From Erythrophleum ivorense (Eukaryota; Streptophyta; Magnoliopsida; Fabales; Fabaceae): a stretch of 64,000 nt of DNA. The translations under genes were made by a program, and so were the position numbers. The notes beneath the pieces were generated by a model. It ran no database searches. It was not told where the DNA came from and was given only the letters and a program-made list of their open reading frames with translations. Within the stretch, counting starts at the first letter, position 1; each line of letters starts with the position of its first letter. The stretch spans positions 15,978,556-16,042,555 of the forward strand of contig JAIUCV010000001.1 of assembly GCA_026724425.1 (NCBI GenBank), given 5' to 3'. Positions 48,110 through 60,236 of this stretch are shown here, in pieces.

Positions 48110-49536
48110 TGATAGCTACTATTTTTGCAATAGACTCTGCAAGCGTACGGATCATTTTTGTAATATAGTGAATCAAGGTCGTCTCACAGAGAATTGAATT
48201 AGACTCAATTAGGCCTAAGAAAATTCGCTTTTGTTTAAGTCAAGACAAGCAAATACAAGTGTAAGAAATTAAAAGAAATGAATTTAAACTAATACTAAGC
48301 AGTAAGATTGTTCTAATGAGATTAATCACTAAGGAGTATCCTAGGTTTCTATCCTCTAATTGCCACAAATTGAGTTGTTCAATTAATTGGTTAATTAACA
48401 ATCTTAGAGTTAAGGAGATTAAGTGAGCCAAAGTGTCTCTCGAATCACTTAAACTTCTATCTTAGTTAATTGTAAATTTCTCTCACAATTAATTAGGTTA
48501 ATTATATTTAATCATTTTCACTACTTAGAGTTCTTGAGTATACTTCTATACCCAAGAATAAAATTAGAATGACCTAATCCTAAGTTGCTCAATCAAATGG
48601 TGCATTAAAATTTCCCTTTCTCAAGAGCTAATCTCAACCCTCCAATTTCACAAAAGAGATGGCCAAACTCTTAAATAAAGAACAATAAACAGATTAAGCA
48701 CGCAAATTAATAATCAAACTAAACTAACTTCACAAAATCTCCATTACATGGCAATAGATTCAAGTAAACCTAGGATCTAAGAAATCTAGCCACACATGGC
48801 TCTACACATTGCAAACAAAACCAGATATTCGAATAAACAAGGAGTCATTGAAGAAGAGGTGGAGAATATAAGAAAACTCAGTGAAAATCGCGTTGATTTG
48901 GCCTTTAATCTTCAACCCAAGTTCCTTGCCTTCAAACCCTAGCTCCTTGGTGTATTTTTCTCCTTAGAAACTATCTTCCTAGGCTCAGAATGGCAAATCC
49001 TTAGCTACTCATCACATTTTTAGTCCGCAAATCAAAGCTGTGCGTTTCAGTAACCGGTCTCTCTATAGCAAGGGGTATTTCTTGCTATAGAGATAGCTTA
49101 TAAGTTTTAGATCCTTGCTAATCTTGCTATAGCCTGCACTATAGCTAGAAGTTCCTTGGATTTTGCATGAGTCACGACTTCACTATAATGAACTGACCTC
49201 TTTGCTACAGCAAAATGGCCTCCTAGCTATAGCGAAATAGTCTCCTAGCCATAATGAACTGCATACTCACTATAGCGAGGAGACTTTAAATAGCTTGCTT
49301 TTGACTTCTAGCTTTCTCCTTTTCTTTATTTCTTTCTAACAAATCTTTGCCTTTCTCCTGAGATTAAAATGAAAATAAAATAAAGCTCAAAACTACTAAA
49401 AACATTGCAAATGTTATATTTTATTTATGTTCTTTGATTGAATAAAAATTTATACAAGGTCAATCAAGAAATAGGCAATTGACTCGCTAATCAATCATAA
49501 AATATACTTATGCTTGCCAAAATTAAGGATTCATCA
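48110..49536 (-). repeat. 5' LTR of element A
   Basis: Length 1427 bp, starting TGATAGCTACT and ending TTCATCA on the plus strand and aligning with 26945-28341. It carries the same series of CTATAGCGA-like motifs near 49060-49280. The following bases ATCAA (49537-49541) are the target duplication; LINE sequence resumes after them. Confidence 0.9.
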
Positions 49537-49541
49537 ATCAA

Positions 49542-51470
49542 CATGATCTTGCAATATGTCATTATAGTTTCTTACCAAGTTCTAATAAATGGAAGTCCTT
49601 CATGCTCTTTCTTACCACAAAGAGGCATCTGACAAGGAGATCCTTTCTCCCTCTCCTTATATATTATGTGTGCCAATGTTCTTTCTTGCCTTATTGCATA
49701 ACAAGGAGCACAAAAATGCTATATCAAAATTAAAGTTAGCAAAGACTCAAAAGTTGTCTCACACTTGCTAATGATACAATCCTCTTCTTTGAGGGTTCTC
49801 CAAAAGCCTATAGCACAGTTCAAAACACAATAGATTCAATTTGCAGAATCTCAAGCCAAAGCATATATCAATCCAAATATAAGCTCATCTTTAGCCTAAG
49901 TGCCCCTCATAAGTTCACAAAAATTATGTTTAGAACTTTTAAAATCAAGCTTGCTTTTAGATTGGGTACATATTTAAGCACCAAGGTTGATGCCAGGCAA
50001 AACAAAAATCAAATATACCATGAAATAGTGGCCAAAGCTAATGCAAAACTCCAAATGTGGAAAGCTAATCTTTTATCTCATGCTACTAAAATGACTTTGA
50101 TTCGATCAATTCTAAGTCCCTCATTAGTTTATCAATGATCATGTATCTACCTCCCTCAAAAGTAATGATCTATATTATATGCCAAATGTAGTAACTTCTT
50201 TTAAGGATCCAACAATCACAAAAATAAAATGCATTTGTTGAGATGGCATAAACTATGCCTACCCATTTAGGAAAGAGAAGTAGGCTTTAAACCCTTTGGT
50301 CTTGTCAATAAAGCATTATCAGTCAAGCAAGTATGAAGAATCATTTGTGATAGGCATGAACCTTTTCTAGCTAAGATTTTGAGATTAAAATACTATAAGA
50401 AATCCCTTCAAGGTTCCTTTCATAATCATTCCAATGCCTTTTGGATATGGAAAGGGATTATCAAATCTAGTTCATTCACCACTTCTTATGTCTTCTGGAA
50501 AATTAGTTCTAGACATTCTATTCCCATTAACCACCCCTTGCGGTGACCAATGTAATCAAACTAGCAAACTCAAGTCAAGAGTGTTACTAATCTTATTATG
50601 CATGGCCAGCTAAACTAGAATCATAGCCTTCTAGAATCATTATACCCAATGCATGTTAAAGATCAAGCCTTACAATTATCCTTTTCCTCTTTTAAAAGGA
50701 AAGCCCATTTACTTTGGTTAGGAAGTGCCAGTGGTAAATATTCCACTAAAGAAGGGTACAAGTGTCTAAGAGAAGAAAATGACCTTTCTATTTCTAATCC
50801 TTTTTCAATTTAGGAATTTTATGGCAAATTAAGCTACCTATGAAGATTATTCTATTTACTTGAAAACTAATGAAGAAAATGTACTAGTCTCAAATGTCCT
50901 TCAAAAACAAATTCAAGAAGTTATGGATCATGTCCTCTTGTAATGTGATTTTGTTAGAGCTATATGGTTTGCCTCCCAGCTTGCTCTAAGAATGGATGAT
51001 CTCTATGATCAGGATGTTGCCAATTAGCTCTTAAATTGGCTATCCAACTCATTTCATGGACCAAAATCTTGGGGATATATGATTAAGTTCATAATAATCC
51101 CTTTACACGGCATTTGGGAAACCAAGAAATGAATCATCCATGATAATGTCACTCTAGACCCAATATCACTTATTTGTATGGTTAAAATTATCATCAATTT
51201 GAATTCTCTTACTTGGCAAATGCATAATCACTTAAGAAGCAAATCCCAAGAGAAAGCCACAAGACCAAGCTTTCTTTTTATTTGTATAACAAGAAAAAGA
51301 AGAAGAAGAAGAGGAATTGGACAACACAAGTTTCAAATAAGAGCTATCATCATCATCAGTTTATAAATGATCAAGAGTTTTGATTAGGATCTAGCCAATT
51401 GCCATTCTAGAAAGCAAGCTTCCTTTTAGACCATAAGAAATTTGTTGTATTGACTAATAAAGTCATATAT
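49542..51470 (+). pseudogene. LINE (L1-type) reverse transcriptase, 3' part
   Basis: Directly after the target duplication the plus strand continues the LINE protein with VLINGSPSC, a GDPFSPSPYILC block (usual form GDPLSP-L) and, at 49926-50138, LGTYLSTKVDARQNKNQIY with LQMWKANLLSHATKMTLI. Further decayed parts include a WIWKGIIKSS block near 50440 and a DHVLL-CDFVRAIWFASQLAL stretch near 50930, typical of the zinc-finger and C-terminal region of plant LINEs. Reading frames shift several times. The 3' end is guessed from the last recognisable AATAAAGTC stretch near 51450; no clear poly-A tail was seen. Confidence 0.8.
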
Positions 51471-53349
51471 ATTGCAAGGATCTGAGCTCTTTAACCTACA
51501 ATTTCTATTTCCTCACAATAAGTCTACATCATTGACAAACCCTCCAACTAGCAGGAACCTAAATATGAAAACTCATTGGTTGGACATTTAGTGGATTAGC
51601 GCCTTTAAAGATTTCATGTGTGGTGTGATTTCAAAGGAAAGCAAGGCTCATTAGAATAGGGCTATTAGGAATTGGCGCACAGATCCTCTAAAGTGAAGAT
51701 CCATGAAATAGCCTAATCTTTCATTTTCTTTTCTTTTTTCTTATAAGAAACTCCTGCGCACTTCAAGCACACTAGCAGAGGATTTGCATTCTACGAATTG
51801 TCACCTTTTCCCTTTCCTAGTTACTAATATTTGGAAGATTATAAAAAAACTAAATTGATCTAAGAATGCAATTGCTAATTTACTCATCATACATTAGGTA
51901 GAGTTGGACCTTCTGGAATATATTGGTTTTTACACTTTCAAACCAAAACCATTTACCAAGCCTTTAATAATAAACATTTCTTCCCATTATACCTAAAATG
52001 TGTGCTTGTATTTTGACAACCCAAAAGTTATAATATAAGAGAGATGAGAAGAATAGAGTATGAGTGTTCATAACCTAACTATTTTAATTCTAATTGGATT
52101 GATTCAATTTGATGTGACCAAAATTGATCTAATAGTTGGAATAATTGAATGAGATTTTTCAAAATCCAATTAAGTCGGTCCAATTGTTAAATGTTTATAT
52201 TAGGCATCCAATAACAACTAAACTCATTGATTAGAGAACTCATAATTAAACTTTTTAAAATATAATTTATATTTATAAATGTAACTTACATGTTTTATTG
52301 ATAAAACGTTTTTAGTATAAATCTTAACTTGTTTGTAGTTGTATTAAATTTAAAGTTGTGTTAAAACACCTTAATGTGATTCTCTTTGTTAAAAATGTTC
52401 ATTTTCATGTTTAAGATTAAAAAATTATTTATTGTTAAATTTTTAAAATTTTATAGCATTTTTCCTCAAAAGTCAACCATTCAATTAAATCAAAATAAAC
52501 TGACCAAAGTTAAATTGAAGTAATTTGATTAGAACCAAATTCATTAAATCAATTAGATGAAATTTTTAGGCATCTAATTAAATTAATTCGGTTAGCGGAG
52601 ATGATGAGACCAAAGCAGTTTAAATCCATGTGCACCTCGACAATAGTCTTATTTCCTTTAAGGTTGCTGGGCCCAAATGCTAACTACGACTACAATTCTC
52701 AAGCCTACTCCATTGTGATTAGGCTATATCAAGACCAATAATAGTATAACTTTTTACTACAGGTCAATGGTCAACATTAGAACTAGTTAGCCCCCTCGTA
52801 CACGGGTAGAACAACGAAAACTTTTCACTCACACTTTAGATAATTTGTTCTTCAATTCTTAGTTGCAGATTCTTTAATAAACATCACATACCCTAAATCT
52901 TGAGCTCGAAAATAATTATTATGAAACTAAAAAAGGTTTATATGACATATTTTTGTTTTACAAAAATTAATAACGAACGTCTAAACATGGGGAACAATGC
53001 AATTCAATATCCTAGCTACATAACAATACCTTTATGTACCTCAATATATACTTTGGAACTCATGTTTTCTCGGGGGTTGCATAATTAAATCGTTTGTAAC
53101 TTTCTGCAAATAAATTAAACATTTCAAAAAGCAAACATTAAACTGTTCTCGTAGGCTAACACCCTAAAATCATAGCACCATCATTTTATAAACCATGTTT
53201 ATTACCAAACAGCAAACGAGGTGTCTGTCGGATCAAACACCCTGATTTCCGCCTATTGACGATGCCAATATAATACACCAAGGATCATCATCTTCAAGTG
53301 GATAACATAACCTACGCACACATTCCTATCACAAAGACATACACAAAAC
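51471..53349. other. Intergenic DNA downstream of the peroxidase, no gene recognised
   Basis: AT-rich DNA with short frames only. The part to about 52000 may still be transposon-derived, because it reads like decayed coding DNA, but no family was recognised. The part from 53100 contains the likely 3' untranslated region of the peroxidase gene. Confidence 0.5.
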
Positions 53350-55436
53350 TCACAGTTCCGCCCTCTCTTCCACCACATCCTCCTCCACAGAGCTCATCAA
53401 GAAAGACTCGTAATCCTCGTTCCTCACAGAGCAATTCCCTCGAATCTCCCCTTGATCCCCAGTCAACACGCTCAGCTGACCCATCTTCACCATAGCCTCC
53501 GCAAACTTGTCAAAGAAAAGACTCTGGTTCTCAGCAAAGTCTTTCACAATCTCCTTAGTCCTCTCATCAGTGAACAGGTCTTGGTCCGAAGTGAAGAGTC
53601 CCTGGCGGTTCACGAGGTCCACGTAGTACTTGTTGTCAAACAGGTCAGGGGTCCGGAGGTCGAGCACAGTGGTGTTGACGGTGGTTGGGGCGGGGCATGT
53701 GAGCTTGAGGTTATTGGCGAATGTCTTGTCCATGACGGGGTCTTGATTGGGGTAGAGCCTGTTGGTGAAGGAAGCACAGTGGCCGATGCCTATGGTGTGG
53801 CCGCCGGAGAGGGCTACCACGTCGGTGGGGTTGAAGTTTTTGGTGGCGAGTGAGGCGAGGATGACACTAGCGTTGTTGGATGGCGCTGGGAGGTTAGCCA
53901 GGGTCGCGTTTCTTGTGGCGAAGGTTAGGCCGTCCCGCCTTCCCAAGGGAACTTCATACTCTGGTCCTCCAGACTGGAAAGAAAATTCGAGAAAATTTAC
54001 AGAAAACCGATGTACAGATTATATTACTGATTAGTAATTACCATGTCACTGACAAGTGTGACGAGATAGACTGATTGAATGGTTGTTATGCGAACATTGA
54101 AACAAATTTCAAACAGAGACTTGTTATATATATGTTGTGTTTTTGAATTGATATCTATTGCTGTTCTAGTTCTTTGCCTTTTAGTTCATTCCCCTTGGTT
54201 GGTTCTCATGCAAGTTAAAATTAAAAAGTACATGGGCAAGTTACACAAGTAAATATCTGTATAAGACAGACGATGTTCTCAAGTAAAATTACAGTTAAAG
54301 TAGATCAAATTCATAATGAAGAGATATATAACTTTCAAAGGAGATGGGTCTTGCTAATTGGAAAGGAAGCCCAGCACATCAATATGCCTCTTCATCAGGG
54401 AACATATCTCCAATTTATAACGATCATCACATGGACTAGAATCTCTAAGGGACTGACTTTTGTTTCACAAAAAGAGGAAAAAGAGAGGGAATGAAAGTAG
54501 AGTACCAGGAAAACAGCATCACGCGCGGCAAGGGCGGTGATGTCAGCACAGGAGACAACTCTTCCACAGTGTTTGTGGACCCGAGCCCTGAGGTCGTCGA
54601 TGATCTTAAAAGCCTGGGCCCTCAAGCTTAAGTTGGGTGGTGCCTCCTTCTCGCTTGGCCCGCTTGCTGATCCATCCAGCAACACCGATCCGTCACACCC
54701 CTGCCATAATTAAGCTTTTTTATATATAAACACTAATATACTACCGATATTTATAGCTCCATAATTTGATATAAAAAAAAGAAAAGTATATATGTATATG
54801 GTATTTGAAACTCACGGGTGTCAATTGACGGTGATTAACTGATTATAATTGTATTATTATCCTATTCATATCATTTTTTTTAATTTGATGTGCTAACAGT
54901 CAACTGCTAAGTCAACCTGGTAGAAAAAAAAACACGTTTGCTTAAACTGGAAGCTTGGCAACAGTCTTTCCCCAACAGTAATCCAAACTTGCTTCTCAAT
55001 TTAAGTTGTCATGGCTTACAGGTTTCGAAAGAAATTATCTTGTAGTTTTACTTTGATCATGCTACTGAAAGAAACCAAAGCAGAACTATAACGAAAGCAA
55101 AGTCTTAGGAAAAAAAAAATCAAAAGCGGAAAAAGGGTTTGAGTAATTTTTTTCAAGGGCAGAGGCTAAATAAAAGATTACCTGAACAAAGCAATCATGG
55201 AAATGAAGGCGGAGCAAGCCAGCAGCTTGGCCAATGTCTTTTTTGAAGACCTTCTTGAGCTGTGTTCTGATAGTAGATTTAAGGTTAGGGCAGCTTGATT
55301 CATAGAAACTCCATGTGAGTCCCTTCACTATAGGATGCCTCGCTTCTGCCCCAGACTGATGAGAGGCATGGGTGAGGGAACCCAGAAGAAGAATGGAGGT
55401 GAATATAAAAGCAATTCCACTGGTAGCAGAAGCCAT
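53350..55436 (-). CDS. PER12-like: Class III peroxidase, peroxidase 12-like (three exons)
   Basis: Exons on the minus strand are 55436-55182, 54700-54506 and 53973-53350, joined by two phase-0 GT-AG introns; the product is 357 aa. These secreted haem enzymes reduce hydrogen peroxide while oxidising phenolics in the cell wall or vacuole. A hydrophobic signal peptide covers about residues 1-25. The distal site RLHFHDCF gives Arg76, Phe79 and His80; Asp81 binds calcium; the proximal haem ligand is His209 in SGGHTIG. The conserved Cys pattern begins at SSCPNL. The family's classical third intron, after the proximal His region, is absent. The C-terminus runs past the usual GNCSVRN block into an acidic tail (VEEDVVEE). 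The start is the only ATG giving a signal peptide. Confidence 0.94.
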
Positions 55437-55506
55437 GATGTGTTTTACTTGTGTACTAATAACTCAGTTCGCTCAGAGATAGGCACGAAGGGATAGCCCG
55501 TGACCT

Positions 55507-55515
55507 CTATTTATT
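55507..55515 (-). promoter_or_regulatory. Likely TATA box of the peroxidase gene
   Basis: Read on the minus strand CAATAAATAGAGG lies about 72-80 bases upstream of the start codon. The spacing and the ATAAATA core fit a plant TATA box. No transcript evidence is available from sequence. Confidence 0.5.
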
Positions 55516-55619
55516 GCCAGACAAGTCGTAGCGCGGACAGCTTTGCTTTACTATATGCCTGCCAGATTGGGAGACGTGGTGCTTGGGTTCCTGGACTTTT
55601 CATTCCTTGGAGTCTTCAC

Positions 55620-56119
55620 ACCTAAGAAATAATTTTTTATGGAGTAGAAATTAAAAATGGAATAATAATATGATGTAAAAATATATATAAATACTTTTAT
55701 TTTTTTATATTTGGTTAGATCAAAATAATATAAAAATAAAATAAAAAAAAGATTAAAATATCAAAATATCTTTAATTATTTTTTAATTACTAATAATAAT
55801 AAATAATAAAATAATTATTTTTAATTGTCAATAACAATAAAAATTAATAAAATAATATTTTAATTTAAAAATTCATTTTTGATTATCTTTAATAAGAAAA
55901 AAATTATTTGAGAAAAAATAAAATAATTTCAATTTTTATTTTTTCACTTAATAAAGTTCTCTCCCACCACAAAGCAATGAATTGGAGTCTCTCGTGTTAT
56001 TGGGAGATATCTCACCTAAAAAAAGAGTACTCCTACCTACCAAATATATATATTTTTTCGATTTCATTCCTTTTCTCTTTCCAAAATTTAACTCTCCCAT
56101 CTACCAAACATGCCCTAAG
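55620..56119. mobile_element. MITE-like AT-rich element, right terminus only
   Basis: At 56101-56115 CTACCAAACATGCCC is followed by TAA. Inverted, this gives TTA then GGGCATGTTTGGTAG, the same style as the Tourist-like MITE at 4168. The AT-rich DNA to its left, about 490 bases, has no coding capacity. A clean left terminus was not found; a TTTGGTTAG stretch near 55712 is the nearest candidate. Confidence 0.35.
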
Positions 56120-58434
56120 TTTAACGGTCTTTAAAAATGATTTCAGGCACAATTGACATAAATATAATTTGTGAGGAAATTACATTTTACTTTCTGAAAA
56201 TAAAATGGAAGAAAAATTACACTAAGATACTGTAAAATAAAAATATTTATTATAAATGATCTTAAATTTTAAAATTATTTTAAATGTTTAAAAAGATAAA
56301 AAAAAGTTTGATTGTGATGACTCATTTCATGAACAGTATTAAATAGAGATAAAAAAAGAAAATAAGGTGAACACTAAAAGGAACTTATAAATTTTATAAT
56401 TTAAAATATTTTTTATAATTAAAATTTTTGTTCTCATAGTTAAAATGTTTTATCTTTTAAAATTTTAAAATAATTTAAAATTTTAAGATCTTTTATAATA
56501 AATATTTTTAAGTTATAGTCATGAAATATAATATTTTTCAAAATTTATAAAATTAGTATATAAATTTCTTTTAGGCTAAGGAATTTCTTTTAGGCTAAGG
56601 AATCAAAAATATAATATTTTTCAAAATTTAGATGTATCTTACATTTAAAGAAAGTGTTACTTGAGTCATTAGCTATACTTGCACTCCTTTTCCTTGAATA
56701 TGTTTTTACTTACACTAAAGTATCTGGATCCATATAAGTAGTACATTTAATAGTATTGTGAATGCCCCAAGCTGTAGTGCATTCGATGCAGCATCAATGC
56801 AAACAGTGAGGTTTTAAGAGATCCAAATTGTGATAATGACAAAAGTGTCATATAGTAAGAAGGACTAGCTTGAGAGCACGTAATATGTTCTTATAGTCTC
56901 AAGTCACAGTCTCCCAAAAATCATGATAATATGTTGGCAAGAGATCATGCACACTCAATCTATATAGGTCCTCTTCTATATTGGCCAAGATAAAAAAGGA
57001 TAGAAAGTTAAATATATAGATAATATCTATGAAAAAGAGAAAAATAACAATGATGACAAGTGTCTAAAAGTTTACTATAAAACCAGTGACACCAATTACA
57101 TGATGGATCTACTATTAAACACATCTCTAATACCAAGGCATGTACTTGGTGGTGTGATCTAAGGACTATAACCATAAGACTATGAGATAAAGTATCTCTC
57201 TATCCATTGCACACAATGATAAAAATTGCATGCTCTTCTTTCCATTCCTTCAAGGTTTTCCCTTAGAGTTGTAAAGTATGGCAAGCTCTTAAATGAACTA
57301 AAACATTTAGGATTGATTGCTACTTACTAAACTAATAGAGAATACAATCCAAATGGTGTCACTCTATGATGTCAAAGAAAAGAAACGGGATCGAAGTGAG
57401 CCTGATATCTAGAGAGGCAAAGTAGTACTATAGCATGTGCTGGCACGCTCTGTGGTTCATATGGTCATTATATGATTTATGTATAACATATCAAAGTGTC
57501 ACAATAAATACAACATATGAAATGATGATTTATCACATAATCATCCATATAATGCAACAAAGTTGTTGTCTCCAATCTCATCTAATAATATCTTATACTA
57601 TTGCAAGGCTTTATCACTTGGACAAGTAAGTCGTTTGACATTCTTCCGTCTATCACTCACATGATGCATAGTTTTACTACACGACATTGAACCTACTTAT
57701 CCATATATTGCATGCCCATGTATAACTCTGGGTTGTTATTCAAATTTATAAGTTTGGCCATTCTTAGAAAATCAAGACCCCTCATCGCTGTTATATCAAC
57801 CTATCAATAGAAAGTAACTATCAACTTGTCATATAAATTTATTAGTGCAATCAAAATGGCATTGGCAGGATCCTCCCTACCATCATCACTCTCCTCATTA
57901 GACTCATTGTCCTTGTCAACATCAAGAGCAACATTGTATTCATCTTCTTATTCCAACTCATCCATTATGTTCTCTATCATGGCAAAAAGTGAAGGAAGTC
58001 AAGTACTACCAATCGATGGATAGGATGAACTCAGCTAGGAAATGTGGTTGATAGGAGGTGTGTGACACTATTAAGCATAGCTTGTCTTTAGATAAAACAG
58101 GTGAATTTTTGCAAGGTAAAAACTAGATAGGGATATTTGTTCATCAATGTTGTGCATCAAACTAGTCAACAAGACTGATGTCAGAACATAATCCTTTGCT
58201 AGTTAAAATTCCATGTTAAGATCTACTTCGGCAATTGAGATATGTGCATACAACTCTATCACACCTTATAGGTAAGATGGGAATTGTAAGTTTGCTTGCC
58301 ACTTCAATTCGAATCTTCCTCCAAAATACATGTTTGATACCATGTAAGATTTAATGATCGATATCTATTTACCAACTCAGACACAAAATTAATTTGGAAA
58401 AATCTATAGCTTCTACCTAACCACCTCCTTCAAT
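56120..58434. other. AT-rich DNA and a decayed coding-like region, unclassified
   Basis: From 56120 to 56650 it is low-complexity DNA, including a short tandem duplication of GAATTTCTTTTAGGCTAAG near 56567-56603. From about 56750 to 58100 composition changes. On the minus strand a readable stretch with LKEWKEEHAIFIIVCNG near 57250 loosely recalls the DUF659 region of hAT transposases, and an acidic stretch occurs near 57850-57990. Frames are short and broken. I do not assign a family. Confidence 0.3.
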
Positions 58435-58448
58435 CCCCCCCCCCCCCC
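58435..58448. repeat. Poly-C run of 14
   Basis: Homopolymer C between CAAT and AAATG. It is recorded because C runs of this length are rare in otherwise AT-rich plant DNA and recur twice more in the window. Confidence 0.9.
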
Positions 58449-58692
58449 AAATGATGTAGGCATCAGCTATTATTATTTTGCAATTGGCACACTCAAATGT
58501 TATGTCTTTAACGTTATCATGAATTCATTTGTTTACATATATGCATACAAACATATCCCTATTGTCCATTTTGATTCTTACAATATAATTTGTCAAAGAG
58601 AATATACAAAAGTAAATAAATCAATTTTGTTTTTGAAAAATATTCATAACTATATTATCTATTCTCTGCACTTATGATTATTTATTATTGGC

Positions 58693-59088
58693 TAAACTAC
58701 ACATAATCCCTTTAAATTTTGTGTCACGTGCATATGACTTTTTTAACTTTTAAAACTTGATGATAAACCTCCTAAACTTTTAAATTTATGTAGATAAGCT
58801 CTTACCATTAATTAGTCTATTATTTCATTAAAGGAGCATGGTATATCATAAGCTTATTTACACATGATTTAAAGTTCAAGGAGTTATCTACACAAAAAAT
58901 GAACTTTAGGAAGGTTCATTATTATTGATATGTCATAGTCTATTAGTGAACTAACATATTAACCAATAGCAAGAAAGTTATTTGTACAAATTTAAAAGCT
59001 TAGGATAGTTTATTGTCAAATTCTAAAGATCATGAAAGTTATTTATACATGACCTAAAATTCAAAAATATTTTATGCAATTTAACATT
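58693..59088. mobile_element. MITE-like element with long imperfect inverted repeats
   Basis: The left arm (TTGGCTAAACTACACATAAT onward, near 58689) and the inverted right arm (TTAAATTGCATAAAATATTT, ending near 59088) share a degenerate pattern of a leading TTAA-like end followed by a TTTGAATTTTAGGTCA-type block. The interior repeats similar AAACTT-TAAA motifs in both orientations, giving foldback potential. It has no coding capacity. The superfamily cannot be set because the target duplication is unclear. Confidence 0.4.
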
Positions 59089-60236
59089 TATTGTTTATAT
59101 TATTACTCACTTTTGACAAATATGAAGTGTTAACAATTTTCAAACTTTTTCCAAAAGCTTAATTGTTTGCTACAATACTATTTCCTTTATGAAATTATAA
59201 ATTAATTGTAAGTTTTCTTCAACAAATTATTAGCATTATTCATATTACTCATCTCTTTATTATCACTTATTAATATTTTAAATAATACTTAATTATTTTT
59301 TGTAATTTATTATTTATCTCCACATAATTATTTTTGAATTAATCCATCTTATATTTTTACTTCTTGACTATTTTTGGATTTCTAAATTTTCCTAAATTTA
59401 TGCCAATAATTATGCATTAATTTAAGTATTTAGATCCATATACTTTATAAATAATTTTTTAATTTAAAAAATTTTAAATTATGTTTTTAATTATCTGCTA
59501 AAATATCCACAAAAAAGCTATATATATATATATATATATATTATTTTCTCCTGTCTTCAAACTAGTGTAGCAACAATGTATTTTTAATATCAATGTATTT
59601 TTAATATCAAGAATTCGATTCCTGTAATGTAATTTAAAAAAAACAACGTATTTTTAATGCATGATATGGCTTAAAATTTAAAACAACTTAAAAACTATCT
59701 ACCTAAATCTATCATCTCTAGATCATAAGAAATCCATTTATTTTATAAACAGAAAACCCATACTACAAATTAATTATGTATTTATTTTAATTAATTACAC
59801 TAAAAATGTATTTTTCTTTTCTTACCCATTCTGTACCTAAAACGTAAAAACTGCTCTTAAATAAGTAAACAACTCTTTATGCTAGTCTTAAATTAGTAAA
59901 TCACATATCATGCTAGTCTTAAATCAATAAATAAAACTAACATTTGCCGACAAAAAATCGTAGCCCTTCCTCAACTTCTTGAGTACAAGTCTATGAGTGG
60001 GAAAAGGAACAACAACTTTCCTCCACTTATTCTAAATAAAAGTCTTTGACAAATAGTTAGTGGGGTCAGAAAATAAAATCTCCTCCAACCTTGGGCAACA
60101 AGTCACCTCGAAGATATAAATGCGAAGTAATAAAATCAAAATTTCTCCAACTCCTTTAAAGCTTGACGCAGGAAAAAGGATGCAAAAAGCATGAGTGAGA
60201 TAATATACTGGAATTTTCTTCTACTTTTCCGAAGAC
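59089..60236. other. AT-rich intergenic DNA, no gene recognised
   Basis: Contains a TA tract (59520-59540), a short tandem pair of AATGTATTTTTAATATC near 59575-59608 and a partial repeat of ATGCTAGTCTTAAAT near 59880-59925. No protein similarity was recognised. Confidence 0.5.

Larger units (their letters stand above)
26945..49536 (-). mobile_element. Athila-like Ty3/gypsy retrotransposon (element A), decayed, split by element B
   Basis: Two direct LTRs (26945-28341 and 48110-49536) bound the element, which is flanked by the perfect duplication ATCAA (26940-26944 and 49537-49541). On the minus strand the order is 5' LTR, a primer site resembling the tRNA-Asp type, gag, protease and reverse transcriptase, a third open-frame region, polypurine tract TGGGGGAGTT and 3' LTR. 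The gag style, the protease-RT sequence, an extra ORF after pol and a GGGGGAG tract before TGATG are those of the Athila lineage. Its own length without the 12-kb insert is about 10.6 kb. RNase H and integrase are not recognisable. Confidence 0.85.

Noticed and set aside
53452..54034. Plus-strand frames opposite the peroxidase third exon (up to 133 codons)
   Set aside because: They are antisense shadows of a GC-richer coding exon and give low-complexity Val/Gly-rich peptides without similarity.
57100..57300. Firm hAT transposase call
   Set aside because: Only one short block recalls DUF659; spacing and further motifs are absent, so it is listed as unclassified.
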